Below, piece by piece: positions 24,708-33,593 of a stretch of 64,000 nucleotides of DNA. Location: positions 1 through 64,000 of the forward strand of contig CAZNOO010000008.1 in the NCBI GenBank assembly GCA_964574705.1, read 5' to 3'. This DNA is from JAHIVB01 sp964574705 (GTDB lineage Bacteria > Bacillota_I > Bacilli_A > Izemoplasmatales > Hujiaoplasmataceae). The notes beneath the pieces were generated by a model. The model worked only from the letters and a program-made list of their open reading frames with translations, searched no databases and was not told where the DNA came from. The position numbers and the translations under genes were made by a program. The first letter of the stretch is position 1; every line of letters starts with the position of its first letter.

Positions 24708-24798
24708 TGGCGGAGTAAGAGAGATTCGAACTCTCGCGCCGGTTCCCCGACCTACGCCCTTAGCAGGGGCGCCTCTTCGGCCTCTTGAGTATTACTCC
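24708..24798 (-). tRNA. tRNA-Ser (anticodon GCT)
   Basis: A 91-base class II tRNA on the minus strand: acceptor GGAGTAA/TTACTCC, discriminator G, encoded CCA and a long variable arm. Stem CGCCC/GGGCG encloses loop CTGCTAA, anticodon GCT (serine). Confidence 0.96.
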
Positions 24799-24805
24799 AT
24801 AAAGC

Positions 24806-24847
24806 AGTTAGCCATTTTATGATATACTATTTCAGGCTAACTGTCAA
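24806..24847 (-). promoter_or_regulatory. tRNA-Ser promoter with flanking inverted repeat
   Basis: Minus strand: perfect -35 TTGACA (24847 to 24842), 17-bp spacer, -10 TATCAT (24824 to 24819). AGTTAGCC and GGCTAACT (24806-24813, 24835-24842) flank the -10 box as an 8-bp inverted repeat; it could be an operator, or a weak hairpin ending the gene to the right. Confidence 0.7.
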
Positions 24848-24854
24848 TATTTTT

Positions 24855-25535
24855 TTAATTGACGTAAGTCTCTTCTTGCTTTTCCGCTTCCGGCTGAGGT
24901 TTTGGCAATTCCTTCTCAACTTTAGGTGTAGCAGAATCCTTCTTTCCTTCGTTCAAAGCTTTGGAAGTTTCTCTGTATTTTCTGTATCCGCCGTATCCGT
25001 CATATCCTAAGTATAGACCGCCGCCAACAGAGATGAATAGAACGAGCCATCCAAGGAAATGAATGATGTCTACGCCCATAATTGTAAGCACCAAAATAGA
25101 AGGAGCCAACATAATACATACCAAATGGAACCAGAATTTAATCGATTCTGATTTTTCTCCAAAATAGTAAAGTGAAATAAAGTAAATCAATCCTCTTACA
25201 AAGAAAAAGAACGCTAGAAGATATCCATATAAGTTAGTCCATAAAGGCGTTGTTACTGTGGGTCCTACTTTTCCTGAAAAAACAACAAAAAGCATGAATG
25301 CTCCAACGATAGTGTCAAATACAATTTCAAACAGATTAATCGTTCGAAGCACTTCTTTTTTCAAAGTTTTCAACAAGGGAACAACTCTGAAAATAGAGAA
25401 AATGATGATTGCAATACCCGTGACTGCATAGACTACCGTTTCATCGTAAATCCGCATTAGTATTCCTGCAGCGATCAAGATTGCCGCTAGAATCCACTTC
25501 AATAACCAACCATACCCAAATTTTAATTTTGCCAT
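24855..25535 (-). CDS. multi-span membrane protein of unknown function
   Basis: A 226-residue protein with about six predicted transmembrane segments between residues 10 and 180 (for example WILAAILIAAGILM, AVTGIAIIIFSIF, LLAFFFFVRGLIYFI, FLGWLVLFISVGGG). A hydrophilic, charged tail rich in Lys, Glu and Pro fills the last ~45 residues. The layout loosely recalls DUF308/HdeD-type proteins, but I do not recognise the family with confidence. A strong GGAGG site precedes the ATG. It is probably monocistronic; no clean terminator follows, only the dyad of the tRNA promoter. Confidence 0.6.
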   Translation of the reverse strand: MAKLKFGYGWLLKWILAAILIAAGILMRIYDETVVYAVTGIAIIIFSIFRVVPLLKTLKKEVLRTINLFEIVFDTIVGAFMLFVVFSGKVGPTVTTPLWTNLYGYLLAFFFFVRGLIYFISLYYFGEKSESIKFWFHLVCIMLAPSILVLTIMGVDIIHFLGWLVLFISVGGGLYLGYDGYGGYRKYRETSKALNEGKKDSATPKVEKELPKPQPEAEKQEETYVN

Positions 25536-25591
25536 AAATTAATCCTCCTTTTTATGACCCGTATTATAGTCTTATTATATTACAAATATAT

Positions 25592-25620
25592 AAAAAAAAG
25601 TAGTCGAGCTACCTTTTTTT
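25592..25620 (-). terminator. terminator of the diguanylate cyclase gene
   Basis: Minus strand: GTAG/CTAC stem, extended by A-T pairs around a bulged G, 5-base loop, then eight T. It lies directly after the stop codon. Confidence 0.75.
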
Positions 25621-25621
25621 C

Positions 25622-27205
25622 TTATTCTTTCAATGACACTTGGTTTTTGCCATTGTTCTTGGATACATAGAGAGCCTCATCTGCATCTTTCAAAAACTGC
25701 TCAAAAGATTTAGAAATCTGCTTTCCTGTTCCGCTAACTCCAAAACTCGCGGTTACCATAATTTTATGCTTTTCGTAGACAAATGGATGTTTTTCTATAA
25801 GCTTACGGATTTTATTAGCAACTTCATAGGCTTCTTCAGGAGTTGCGCCTTTTAAGGACAATACGAACTCTTCTCCTCCGTATCGTGCAAATAGGATATT
25901 TTCGTCAAGTTCTTTTGAAACGGTTTCTGCCATTTCAGAGAGAACATAATCGCCTGCAAGATGTCCATAAATGTCATTAACATCTTTGAAGTTATCCAAA
26001 TCAAACATGACAAATGAAATCGGTGTTTTGTTAATGACGGATTCGTCGAAATCCTCTGTGGCTCGCACATAAAATATCCGTCGATTATATATTTTCGTCA
26101 AGTCATCATAGGTTGCCATGTGTTCCATCTTTTTCATTTCCATCTTATGATTTGTGATGTCTTGATAGGTCATCAGAAATCCTTTAAGTTTGGAGTTTCG
26201 ATATAGTTCTTCCACTATGATTGAATAATAGGCCTTTTTTCCACCTTTAGTGAAGACCATTTCAAGATTTCTGTGTTCGAATAGATCATTAACAAACTGT
26301 TTATTGTTATCGTAAACGGCATCAATGCTAAATGGATCTCGAATGTTGAATTTAAAATTATAAAGATTTCTTGCGGCATCATTCATTGAAAGAACAAACC
26401 TATCTTTATCGAGAATAAATACTGGAAATGAGGCTTCCTCGTAAACTTGCCTATAAGCGAGGGGGGTTAAGTCGAAAAGTTCAAATTTAAACAATGCATA
26501 AAATGCAATTAAGACGCCGATACTGGAAAACAAAGGAGCTATATTAATGACGGTGGTTAAATTACTCATCAAACTTAACGCGGAAATGAAAGCAAAGAAC
26601 AAAGATGTAAAGACCATCAAACAAGCATTTGTTTTTGATGACATTTGTTTCTTCTTATATGAAATGAAATAATTTCTTGCGGAAAGCACAAACATTAAAA
26701 TACTGAAAGAAATCATAGCGTAATATAAAATTCCTTTTGAAAAGGCGATCCCAACAAAACCTTCAGAGATATTTGGATCTAAGACAATTTCATGCCCTTG
26801 ATAAAATAGTGTTTGAAGAAACCCCAAGGACCCTGTTATTGGAACCCAAGGATAGATTAGTTCAGATAAAAATAAAATCAATGGTAATGCGAAAAGAATT
26901 GCCAATCCGTGTTTTGTAATTTTGACTGTTTTGTTCTTCTGTTGTGAAGAAACCAGATTCCATAATACTGGAATGAAGATAATTCCACAAACACTAAGGT
27001 GAGCATAGATTAAAATATACATTTCTTGGTCGCTTAAGATTACTGCAGCGTGTCCAAAAAGGTAGAAAATATTGGCTACAGCCAGTAATCCTACAATTTT
27101 GATGCCGATTAACAATTCTCTTCTTGTAAAAATATATACTGCAGCGAATATTAAAAAAGAGGATAAGCTGAAATAAAGCGTTGCGATAAAGAAATCATAT
27201 CTCAT
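25622..27205 (-). CDS. membrane diguanylate cyclase (7TM-PAS-GGDEF)
   Basis: A 527-residue protein. Residues 1-240 contain about seven or eight hydrophobic segments like the 7TM sensor of histidine kinases. Residues ~250-350 form a PAS domain (PVFILDKDRFVLSMNDAARNLY). The GGDEF domain follows (ATYDDLTKIYNRR, MFDLDNFKDVNDIYGH) with an intact active loop GGEEF at 443-447 and ASFGVSG. It should make cyclic di-GMP from GTP in response to a membrane or ligand signal. A typical RxxD inhibitory site is not visible upstream of GGEEF. An AAGGTGA site precedes the ATG. Confidence 0.88.
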   Translation of the reverse strand: MRYDFFIATLYFSLSSFLIFAAVYIFTRRELLIGIKIVGLLAVANIFYLFGHAAVILSDQEMYILIYAHLSVCGIIFIPVLWNLVSSQQKNKTVKITKHGLAILFALPLILFLSELIYPWVPITGSLGFLQTLFYQGHEIVLDPNISEGFVGIAFSKGILYYAMISFSILMFVLSARNYFISYKKKQMSSKTNACLMVFTSLFFAFISALSLMSNLTTVINIAPLFSSIGVLIAFYALFKFELFDLTPLAYRQVYEEASFPVFILDKDRFVLSMNDAARNLYNFKFNIRDPFSIDAVYDNNKQFVNDLFEHRNLEMVFTKGGKKAYYSIIVEELYRNSKLKGFLMTYQDITNHKMEMKKMEHMATYDDLTKIYNRRIFYVRATEDFDESVINKTPISFVMFDLDNFKDVNDIYGHLAGDYVLSEMAETVSKELDENILFARYGGEEFVLSLKGATPEEAYEVANKIRKLIEKHPFVYEKHKIMVTASFGVSGTGKQISKSFEQFLKDADEALYVSKNNGKNQVSLKE

Positions 27206-27226
27206 TTAGAAATCACCTTCTTTTTT

Positions 27227-29413
27227 TTAAGGGTTGTTTCCTTCTTTTGGATCCAACATCGTGAGTTGAAGTCTTTTTCTTTGTAAATCTGCGTTGATGA
27301 CCCATACTTTTACGATGTCTCCAACACTAACGACCTCAAGTGGGTGTTTAATATATTTTCTGCTTAATTTTGATATGTGTACAAGTCCGTCTTCCTTGAT
27401 TCCACAGTCTACGAAAGCGCCAAAATCAACGACGTTTCTAACCGTTCCCTGAAGCTCCATTCCTGGCCTCAAATCCTCTAGTTTTAATAGTTCGCTTTTC
27501 AACAAAGGTTGAGGATATTCATCTCTTAAGTCTCTTGTTGGTGAGACAAATGCCTCAAGAAGATCATCGAGAGTAATTGGATTGATGTCAAGTTCTTTGG
27601 CCAAGTGGACCTTGTCCATAAACGCGATTTTTAATTTTGCTGTGTCCGTTCCAATTTGAGTTTTATCGAGACCAATTTTTGATAAAACTTGTTCAGCCAG
27701 TTCATAACTTTCAGGATGAATGGGAGTTTTATCCAATGGATTTTTAGAATCGATGATTCTTAAAAATCCTACCGCTTGTTCAAAGGTCTTAGGCCCAAAT
27801 TTCGGCACTTTATTAATTGCGCTTCTAGATTTGAAAGGGCCGACAGTCTCTCGATATTCAACGATATTATTTGCGACTGTTGGAGATAAACCGGAAACAT
27901 ACTTAAGAAGTGATGCCGAGGCTGTATTGACATTGACTCCGACTTGGTTCACTGCGGTCGATACCACAAAATCTAGAGAATCAGTCAATTTGGCTTGACT
28001 AACGTCATGTTGATACTGTCCAACACCAATTGACTTTGGATCTATTTTAACAAGTTCAGATAATGGGTCTTGCATTCTTCTTGCAATCGATATTGCCGAA
28101 CGTTCTTCAACATGAAATTCAGGGAATTCTGATCTGGCTTGATCGCTTGCAGAATAAACTGAGGCTCCCGCTTCATTGACAATGACATATTTTACATCCA
28201 GTTTAAATTCTTTAATCAAGTCAACGATAAAACTTTCAGTTTCTCTGGATGCCGTTCCATTTCCAATGGCAATGACTTCTATGTGATATTTACTGATGAA
28301 ACCAAGCAATATCTTTTTTGATACTTCTACTTTTTTAGGGTCTGCAACAGCACCTATTTTTGCTTCATGAGGATAAATGACAGACTTATCGATGAATTTT
28401 CCAAAAGAGTCGATGACAGCGATTTTACATCCTGTTCTAAATGCGGGGTCAACGCCCAAAACCATCTTTCCTCTAAGGGGCGGTTGCAACAAAAGACTTC
28501 TCAAGTTTTCGGAGAATATATGAATGGCTTGGTCTTCTGCTTTCTCGGTGTATTCCGCTCTGATTTCTCGTTCGATGGAACCGGAAATCAATCTTTTATA
28601 CGCATCTTCAATGGCTTCCTCAATCAAAGCATTGACAAAAGATACTTTGAACCCGACTACTTGTCGATTCAAATATGCAATGATTTCATCTTTTGGAACA
28701 TCGATTTTTACAGTGATGACTTTTTCGTTTTCAGCACGATTAATCGCAAGAATTCGATGCAGTTTAATGGTTTTAAATGATTCTTCATAATCGTAGTAAT
28801 TTTGGTAAGTCGAATACTCATCAACGACATCCTTTTTAATGGCAGTAATTACTTTTCCGCTACGAGTGGTATAGTCTCTAATCCACTTTCGATAGTTGGC
28901 GTTATCAGATACAGTTTCAGCAATAATGTATTTTGCGCCTTGGAAGGCTTCTTCTATGGTTGGAACATCTTCTTTAAGGAACGGTTGTGCTAAATCTGCA
29001 AGGCTACCTGAAGTTGGAAATGAAAGCATCAACTTTGCAAGAGGCTCTAATCCTTTTTTGATAGCTTCTGTTGCTTTTGTTTTCTTTTTTTCTTTAAACG
29101 GACGATAAATATCTTCAATGTCGACCAGTTTTTCAGCTTTCATGATTTCGGCTCGAAGTTCTTCTGTCAACATTCCTTTTTCGTCAATCAGTCTTATGAT
29201 GTCTTCTTTTCTCTTTTCAAGGTTTTTTCCATACTCATATTCCTTCTCAACAGCACGGATTTGTTCTTCATCCAAAGATCCCGTCATTTCTTTACGGTAT
29301 CTCGCAATAAACGGAACAGTATTTCCATCTTCTAAAAGACTCAGGACTACTTCGACCTGAGATTTTTTTATTTGTTGGCTTTCAGCCACTTGTTTAATTA
29401 ATAACTCGTTCAT
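27227..29413 (-). CDS. tex: Tex, S1-domain transcription accessory protein
   Basis: A 728-residue protein with the full Tex layout: N-terminal helical region (TVPFIARYRKEMTGSLDEEQ), YqgF-like domain around 320-450 (MVLGVDPAFRTGCKIAVID, GNGTASRETE), helix-hairpin-helix repeats around 490-560 (VNTASASLLKYVSGL, FGPKTFEQAVGFLRI) and a C-terminal S1 domain (ELQGTVRNVVDFGAFVDCGIKEDGLVHIS). Tex binds nucleic acids and associates with RNA polymerase. The start is the ATG at 29413, with AAGGTGATG upstream; the earlier in-frame start at 29440 lacks such a site. Confidence 0.95.
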   Translation of the reverse strand: MNELLIKQVAESQQIKKSQVEVVLSLLEDGNTVPFIARYRKEMTGSLDEEQIRAVEKEYEYGKNLEKRKEDIIRLIDEKGMLTEELRAEIMKAEKLVDIEDIYRPFKEKKKTKATEAIKKGLEPLAKLMLSFPTSGSLADLAQPFLKEDVPTIEEAFQGAKYIIAETVSDNANYRKWIRDYTTRSGKVITAIKKDVVDEYSTYQNYYDYEESFKTIKLHRILAINRAENEKVITVKIDVPKDEIIAYLNRQVVGFKVSFVNALIEEAIEDAYKRLISGSIEREIRAEYTEKAEDQAIHIFSENLRSLLLQPPLRGKMVLGVDPAFRTGCKIAVIDSFGKFIDKSVIYPHEAKIGAVADPKKVEVSKKILLGFISKYHIEVIAIGNGTASRETESFIVDLIKEFKLDVKYVIVNEAGASVYSASDQARSEFPEFHVEERSAISIARRMQDPLSELVKIDPKSIGVGQYQHDVSQAKLTDSLDFVVSTAVNQVGVNVNTASASLLKYVSGLSPTVANNIVEYRETVGPFKSRSAINKVPKFGPKTFEQAVGFLRIIDSKNPLDKTPIHPESYELAEQVLSKIGLDKTQIGTDTAKLKIAFMDKVHLAKELDINPITLDDLLEAFVSPTRDLRDEYPQPLLKSELLKLEDLRPGMELQGTVRNVVDFGAFVDCGIKEDGLVHISKLSRKYIKHPLEVVSVGDIVKVWVINADLQRKRLQLTMLDPKEGNNP

Positions 29414-29474
29414 AAATGCATCACCTTTCATCTTGTACAATATATTTATATCACAAAATCAGAAAAAGATAAAT

Positions 29475-29494
29475 AAAAAAACCCTTTCGGGTTT
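29475..29494 (-). terminator. terminator after the thioredoxin-like gene
   Basis: Minus strand: AAACCC/GGGTTT stem with a GAAA tetraloop, followed by TTTTT. It ends the transcript of the region to the right before tex. Confidence 0.88.
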
Positions 29495-29508
29495 GTTTAT
29501 TGTTTGTT

Positions 29509-30027
29509 TTAGTTAAAAGGAGCGTACGTTCCAGATTCAACTTCGTTCAGCACTAGAAGAACATCATCAGTACCGACAAATTTCTCTTCATACTGTCCGT
29601 TTACAACCGAAATAACCATCGGAGTTCTCATTGAAGCTTCATTAACCTCAATTAAGAAAGCATCTTTGAACGTGTCGTCGTCTGTCATATTTGCGGTATC
29701 AACGAAGAAGATGACTGATCCGTTCTTTTCGGCTTTATCAATCAATTTCAAAGCGTCTTGTTTAACGGATTCGCAACTTGTACAGGTGTCACTGTAAAAA
29801 TAGACCAAATAATCTGGAATTTGGACAGATGATTCGTCTTGTTGAGTAAAGATGTTTTCGTATGCGTCAATTTTCGTAAAATCGTCATAAGATCTTGAAA
29901 CTGTGAATTGATCGTAAATGAATGCGACAAGCACAATTGCTAGAACCGCAAGGATGATTCCGACAATGACTTTAAGTAATAATTGTTCTGGAGTTTGCTT
30001 TTTAAAACCTTTTCTATATGTAGCCAT
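29509..30027 (-). CDS. membrane-anchored thioredoxin-fold protein
   Basis: A 172-residue protein. A basic N-terminus is followed by one transmembrane segment around residues 20-43 (VIVGIILAVLAIVLVAFIYD), then an extracytoplasmic thioredoxin-like domain with YFYSDTCTSCESVKQDA, whose C-x2-C pair lies near residues 82-85. A cis-Pro-like segment (MRTPMVISV) is present near 137. Probable thiol-disulfide exchange at the outer membrane face. Partner unknown; trxB lies in the same gene block. Confidence 0.8.
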   Translation of the reverse strand: MATYRKGFKKQTPEQLLLKVIVGIILAVLAIVLVAFIYDQFTVSRSYDDFTKIDAYENIFTQQDESSVQIPDYLVYFYSDTCTSCESVKQDALKLIDKAEKNGSVIFFVDTANMTDDDTFKDAFLIEVNEASMRTPMVISVVNGQYEEKFVGTDDVLLVLNEVESGTYAPFN

Positions 30028-30103
30028 ATTTTCACCTCAGCATGTATCATTTTACATAATTTTCTCTTTTTTTGCAAGTATTATTTATTTAATCCCCAAA
30101 ACT

Positions 30104-30451
30104 TCATAATTCCTTTTTTTCGAGGACACAAAAGCCAATTGCGTATTCTCGTTCATGAGAGATTGAAAGGTGAACTTGCTTGTCCAGATATACAGGAGAT
30201 TTCAAGTAAGGTCTTCCCGACTCATCGTTGAGTATGACAAGTTCATCCATTCCTTTAAAACCATCATATGACTGAAAAGCTTTCTTAATTGCTTCTTTGA
30301 CCGCAAAGCGACCAGCCAAGTACTCTTGTTGCCTTTTATCTGATTGATAAGAACTTCTTTGAATGATTTCTTCTGAACTAAGAATTTTAGGAATAAGACT
30401 CTCAGAAACTCTAGAAATTTCGACAATATCGACTCCGATACCTATAATCAT
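30104..30451 (-). CDS. acpS: holo-[acyl-carrier-protein] synthase
   Basis: A 115-residue protein that matches AcpS: GIGVDIVEISRV at the N-terminus (Mg-binding Asp8) and FAVKEAIKKAF near residue 50 with the conserved Glu/Lys. It transfers phosphopantetheine from CoA to acyl carrier protein. The start overlaps the whiA stop by 4 bases. The protein ends with the expected SISHEREYAIGF block. Confidence 0.95.
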   Translation of the reverse strand: MIIGIGVDIVEISRVSESLIPKILSSEEIIQRSSYQSDKRQQEYLAGRFAVKEAIKKAFQSYDGFKGMDELVILNDESGRPYLKSPVYLDKQVHLSISHEREYAIGFCVLEKKEL

Positions 30452-31401
30452 GAGACGACCTCCTCTTCAATCAATAATTTCTGTGCCAAATCTTTGATTG
30501 CACGATAACGATGGTTAAGCGCCGATTTCGAGATTTGCTCATCGTAATGTTCCAATGAAGCAAATGACAGTTCGTGTAATGTCGATTCCGGGTAAGTTTT
30601 CCTTAAGAAAATAGCTTCTTTCATGCTTTTAGGAATTTGATCATGAAGGTGCTTCTCTATAATTTCAATATACTCGAGTTGCTTAATTCCTGCATCAATT
30701 GCTTTTCTTTCGTTTGCAATATCACAATTAATAACTCGATTGATTGAATTTTTGAAATCTCTTTTAATTCGCGAATCTTCATATTCAAACAATGAATTCG
30801 TCGCGCCAACCACTTTTAAGAAGTCCGCAATTTTTTCCGCTTCCTTAATATAAGCAATGTATCCTCTCTTGTTTTTGGATACTTTCGCATTTAAAGCAAA
30901 TTCTTTAGAAATAGTTTGAATGACTTCAGCTTGAGGAAGAGAGAAGGTTTGAATTTCAAGATGATAAGATGAAGTTTCCGGACTATTCAAAGATCCACCT
31001 GCTAGAAATGCGCCTCTTAAATATGCTTTCTTGCAGCAATCTTTTTCGACCAATTCCGGACTGGTTTCCTGAAAAAACATGGCGTTCTTTCCTAAAAGAG
31101 ACAAATCATTGATGATAAAATCAACTTTGTCATGAACTGATAACAAAAACAAATCGTGTTTTTGAAATTTAGTCTGTTTTTTGCTTAAGATTGTCAATTC
31201 TACCTTGTAAATGTCTTTCAACAGTTTTGTAACTTTTCGTATCACTGCATTATTGGTTGATTGAAATACAAGTTGAATTCCGGAACTTGAAAGTTCGATG
31301 GATCCACCAATGTGAAATAAAGCCGATAATTCGGCTTTATTGCAGCACTCCAAATGATGGAGACTAGAAAGTTCAGTTTTTACTGTGGTGGAAAAAGACA
31401 T
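30448..31401 (-). CDS. whiA: WhiA-family DNA-binding protein
   Basis: A 317-residue WhiA homologue. The N-terminal two-thirds form the LAGLIDADG-like region (CCNKAELSALFHIGGSI, CCKKAYLRGAFLAGGS, RRGY-like KNKRGYIAYIKE). The C-terminal HTH has RVINCDIAN followed by LHELSFASLEHYDEQISKSALNHR. WhiA is present in most Gram-positive bacteria, including non-sporulating ones, and affects division. It is part of the trxB-lgt-hprK transcription block. Confidence 0.94.
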   Translation of the reverse strand: MSFSTTVKTELSSLHHLECCNKAELSALFHIGGSIELSSSGIQLVFQSTNNAVIRKVTKLLKDIYKVELTILSKKQTKFQKHDLFLLSVHDKVDFIINDLSLLGKNAMFFQETSPELVEKDCCKKAYLRGAFLAGGSLNSPETSSYHLEIQTFSLPQAEVIQTISKEFALNAKVSKNKRGYIAYIKEAEKIADFLKVVGATNSLFEYEDSRIKRDFKNSINRVINCDIANERKAIDAGIKQLEYIEIIEKHLHDQIPKSMKEAIFLRKTYPESTLHELSFASLEHYDEQISKSALNHRYRAIKDLAQKLLIEEEVVS

Positions 31402-31413
31402 GAAATCACTCCG

Positions 31414-32331
31414 TTAATTTAAATGATCGATATATTTCACAGCCGAAAGTGCCGCGATGGCACCGTCGGATATGGCTGTAACGATAAAACGATAATCTTT
31501 TTTTGTGACATCTCCGCAAGCGAATACGCCAGGAATCTGAGTTGCCATTTCTTGATTCACTTTGATATATCCTGTTTGATCGGTTTTCATGAAGCTGGAT
31601 AAAAATGTCGTATCAGCATTGTTTCCAACATAGACAAATGCTCCAGCACAAGGTATCAATTCGCTCAGATCGGTTTTTTTATCTAAAACCCACACGCCTT
31701 CGAGACTTTCGTGTCCTTCAAACTTGATGACTGAAGTGTTTAGAAGAACGTCAATTCTATCATGTTTCAAAACTTTTTCAACAATCGACTCGGATGCCGT
31801 GAAACGCTCCATCTCATGGATGATCGTTACCCTTTTTGCAAGTTCAACCAAGTATAAACACTCTTCAAGCGCGGAGTCGCCTCCGCCTATCATGACGACA
31901 TTTTCGCCTTCAAAGAATCGTCCATCACAAACGGCACAATAAGAAATTCCTTTTGCGGTGTACATCTCTTCATTTTCTACACCTAAAAGCTTAGGTTTCG
32001 TACCTGTCGCAAGGATGATTGCTTTTGAGTAATACACTGTTTTTTCACAGTGAACCACAAATGAAGAATCTATTCTTTCTATTTTTGTTACAAGTGCTTT
32101 TTCAATTCGAATGTTCGAATCGGTAATATGGTTAATCATCTTCTGAACAAGTTCTTCTGCATTAACCTGCCCAAATCCCAAATAGTTATCAATTTGATAG
32201 GTGGAACGAATTCTTCCTCCGGGCATGCTTTTATCTAGAATGAGAACATTCTTGTTTGCTTTTTTCGCATAAAGAGCTGCCATCATTCCAGCTGGCCCGG
32301 CTCCGACAATCAAAACATCCTCAATTATCAT
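31414..32331 (-). CDS. trxB: thioredoxin reductase
   Basis: A 305-residue flavoprotein with N-terminal FAD loop VGAGPAGMMAA (residues 9-19), the redox-active Cys132-AV-Cys135, NADPH loop VMIGGGDSALEE near 150 and the C-terminal FACGDVTKKDYRFIVTA FAD block. It reduces thioredoxin with NADPH. The start overlaps the lgt stop by 4 bases. Confidence 0.95.
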   Translation of the reverse strand: MIIEDVLIVGAGPAGMMAALYAKKANKNVLILDKSMPGGRIRSTYQIDNYLGFGQVNAEELVQKMINHITDSNIRIEKALVTKIERIDSSFVVHCEKTVYYSKAIILATGTKPKLLGVENEEMYTAKGISYCAVCDGRFFEGENVVMIGGGDSALEECLYLVELAKRVTIIHEMERFTASESIVEKVLKHDRIDVLLNTSVIKFEGHESLEGVWVLDKKTDLSELIPCAGAFVYVGNNADTTFLSSFMKTDQTGYIKVNQEMATQIPGVFACGDVTKKDYRFIVTAISDGAIAALSAVKYIDHLN

Positions 32332-33593
32332 GATTCTATTTCTGCAACTTCTTCCTTTTTATAGCCAAAGTACCCAGGAACAGTCTCGTAAGTCATTCCT
32401 TTTCTTTTCGTCCTGATTAAAAGTGATAATAGAATTCCCCCGATAATCATGATGACGCTTGTAACGATTGCTGATTTGAATGTCATTCCAAGGAATTGGA
32501 ATACAAGCGGATCGGTTCTCATTGTTTCGATAAATATTCTTACGGATCCGTACCAAATCAAATACAGGCTCAGCAATTCTCCGAAATGAATCTTCTTGAC
32601 TCTTCTAAGAACCAACATCAAGGCGAATCCAATTAAATTCAAAGAGGATTCATAGAAAAAGGTAGGATGATAGTATCCCGTTAAAGGCTCTACACCGATT
32701 CCGTGTAGCCCTCTGATAATATACATGTTGTTCACAATAAACTGGGGTAGATGAAGCGTATAACGAAGATAATTGAATTGCTCCTCCAAAGAAAGATTCG
32801 CAACACCTCCTGTCATTCCTCCAACCAACCCACCGTGAGCTTCTTGGTTGAAGAAATTTCCCCAACGTCCAAAAGCTTGAGCAACGATGAATCCAACGGC
32901 AATAATGTCGATAACCTTAAATATATCGATTTTTTTCTTTTTCGTATAGAAATATGCACATATAACTGCGGTCACAAACGCACCGTGAATTGCAAGTCCG
33001 GATAACCCGAAGCTTGAAAAGTCTAAGGTACCACTTGAAAATCCGATGGCTCGCAAGAGAGATGGGAAAAAATCTCCATAGAAGAAAGAATCCCATTCAA
33101 AAACAACGTACCATAGTCTAGCACCTAGAATTGAAACTGGCACAATCCATAAGAACCCATCAATCAAATCATCTTGTTTGATTCCGGTTCTTTTAGCTTC
33201 ACGAAGCCCGATTGTTAGTGCAACTGCGATTCCAGTCATGATAAATACAGAATAAAAGACAATCGATCTACCAAAGATTGTTAATGCTCTATTGTCCAAA
33301 GTATAAATTGCTTTAATCACGGTATCTTGTTTAATCGTAGAATATTGGCTTTCAAAGACACTCCATCTTGTGAAATAGGCATTGTCTTTATTGTCGGGTT
33401 CTGAAGGGGGCGTGATGTCACAAGTCACTCCTACGACACAGGTTACAGTTTTTAAAACAGTCTCGTCATAATCAACAAATGTAACTGTATATTGGTCTCC
33501 AGCATTAAGAGTAACGTCATTGACACAACCAGATAACCCTAGAAGCGATATTGCTAATAATAAGAGCGTTAGTATTTTAATTGGATTTTTCAT
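32328..33593 (-). CDS. lgt: prolipoprotein diacylglyceryl transferase with lipoprotein signal and InlB-like repeat at its N-terminus
   Basis: Residues ~102-410 are a normal Lgt, the membrane enzyme that attaches diacylglycerol to lipoprotein cysteines: about seven transmembrane segments, IHGAF (the catalytic-region His) and FGRWGNFFNQEAHGG, the family signature. Most Lgt proteins are ~270-300 residues; this one has 421. The extra N-terminus starts with a signal peptide and a lipobox, LSGC (Cys23). An ~60-residue domain at ~35-92 follows (YTVTFVDYDETVLKTV to DTVIKAIY) that resembles the InlB/Listeria-Bacteroides repeat. The enzyme thus looks like its own substrate. The reading frame is continuous, with the ATG overlapping the hprK stop. 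Confidence 0.9.
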   Translation of the reverse strand: MKNPIKILTLLLLAISLLGLSGCVNDVTLNAGDQYTVTFVDYDETVLKTVTCVVGVTCDITPPSEPDNKDNAYFTRWSVFESQYSTIKQDTVIKAIYTLDNRALTIFGRSIVFYSVFIMTGIAVALTIGLREAKRTGIKQDDLIDGFLWIVPVSILGARLWYVVFEWDSFFYGDFFPSLLRAIGFSSGTLDFSSFGLSGLAIHGAFVTAVICAYFYTKKKKIDIFKVIDIIAVGFIVAQAFGRWGNFFNQEAHGGLVGGMTGGVANLSLEEQFNYLRYTLHLPQFIVNNMYIIRGLHGIGVEPLTGYYHPTFFYESSLNLIGFALMLVLRRVKKIHFGELLSLYLIWYGSVRIFIETMRTDPLVFQFLGMTFKSAIVTSVIMIIGGILLSLLIRTKRKGMTYETVPGYFGYKKEEVAEIES

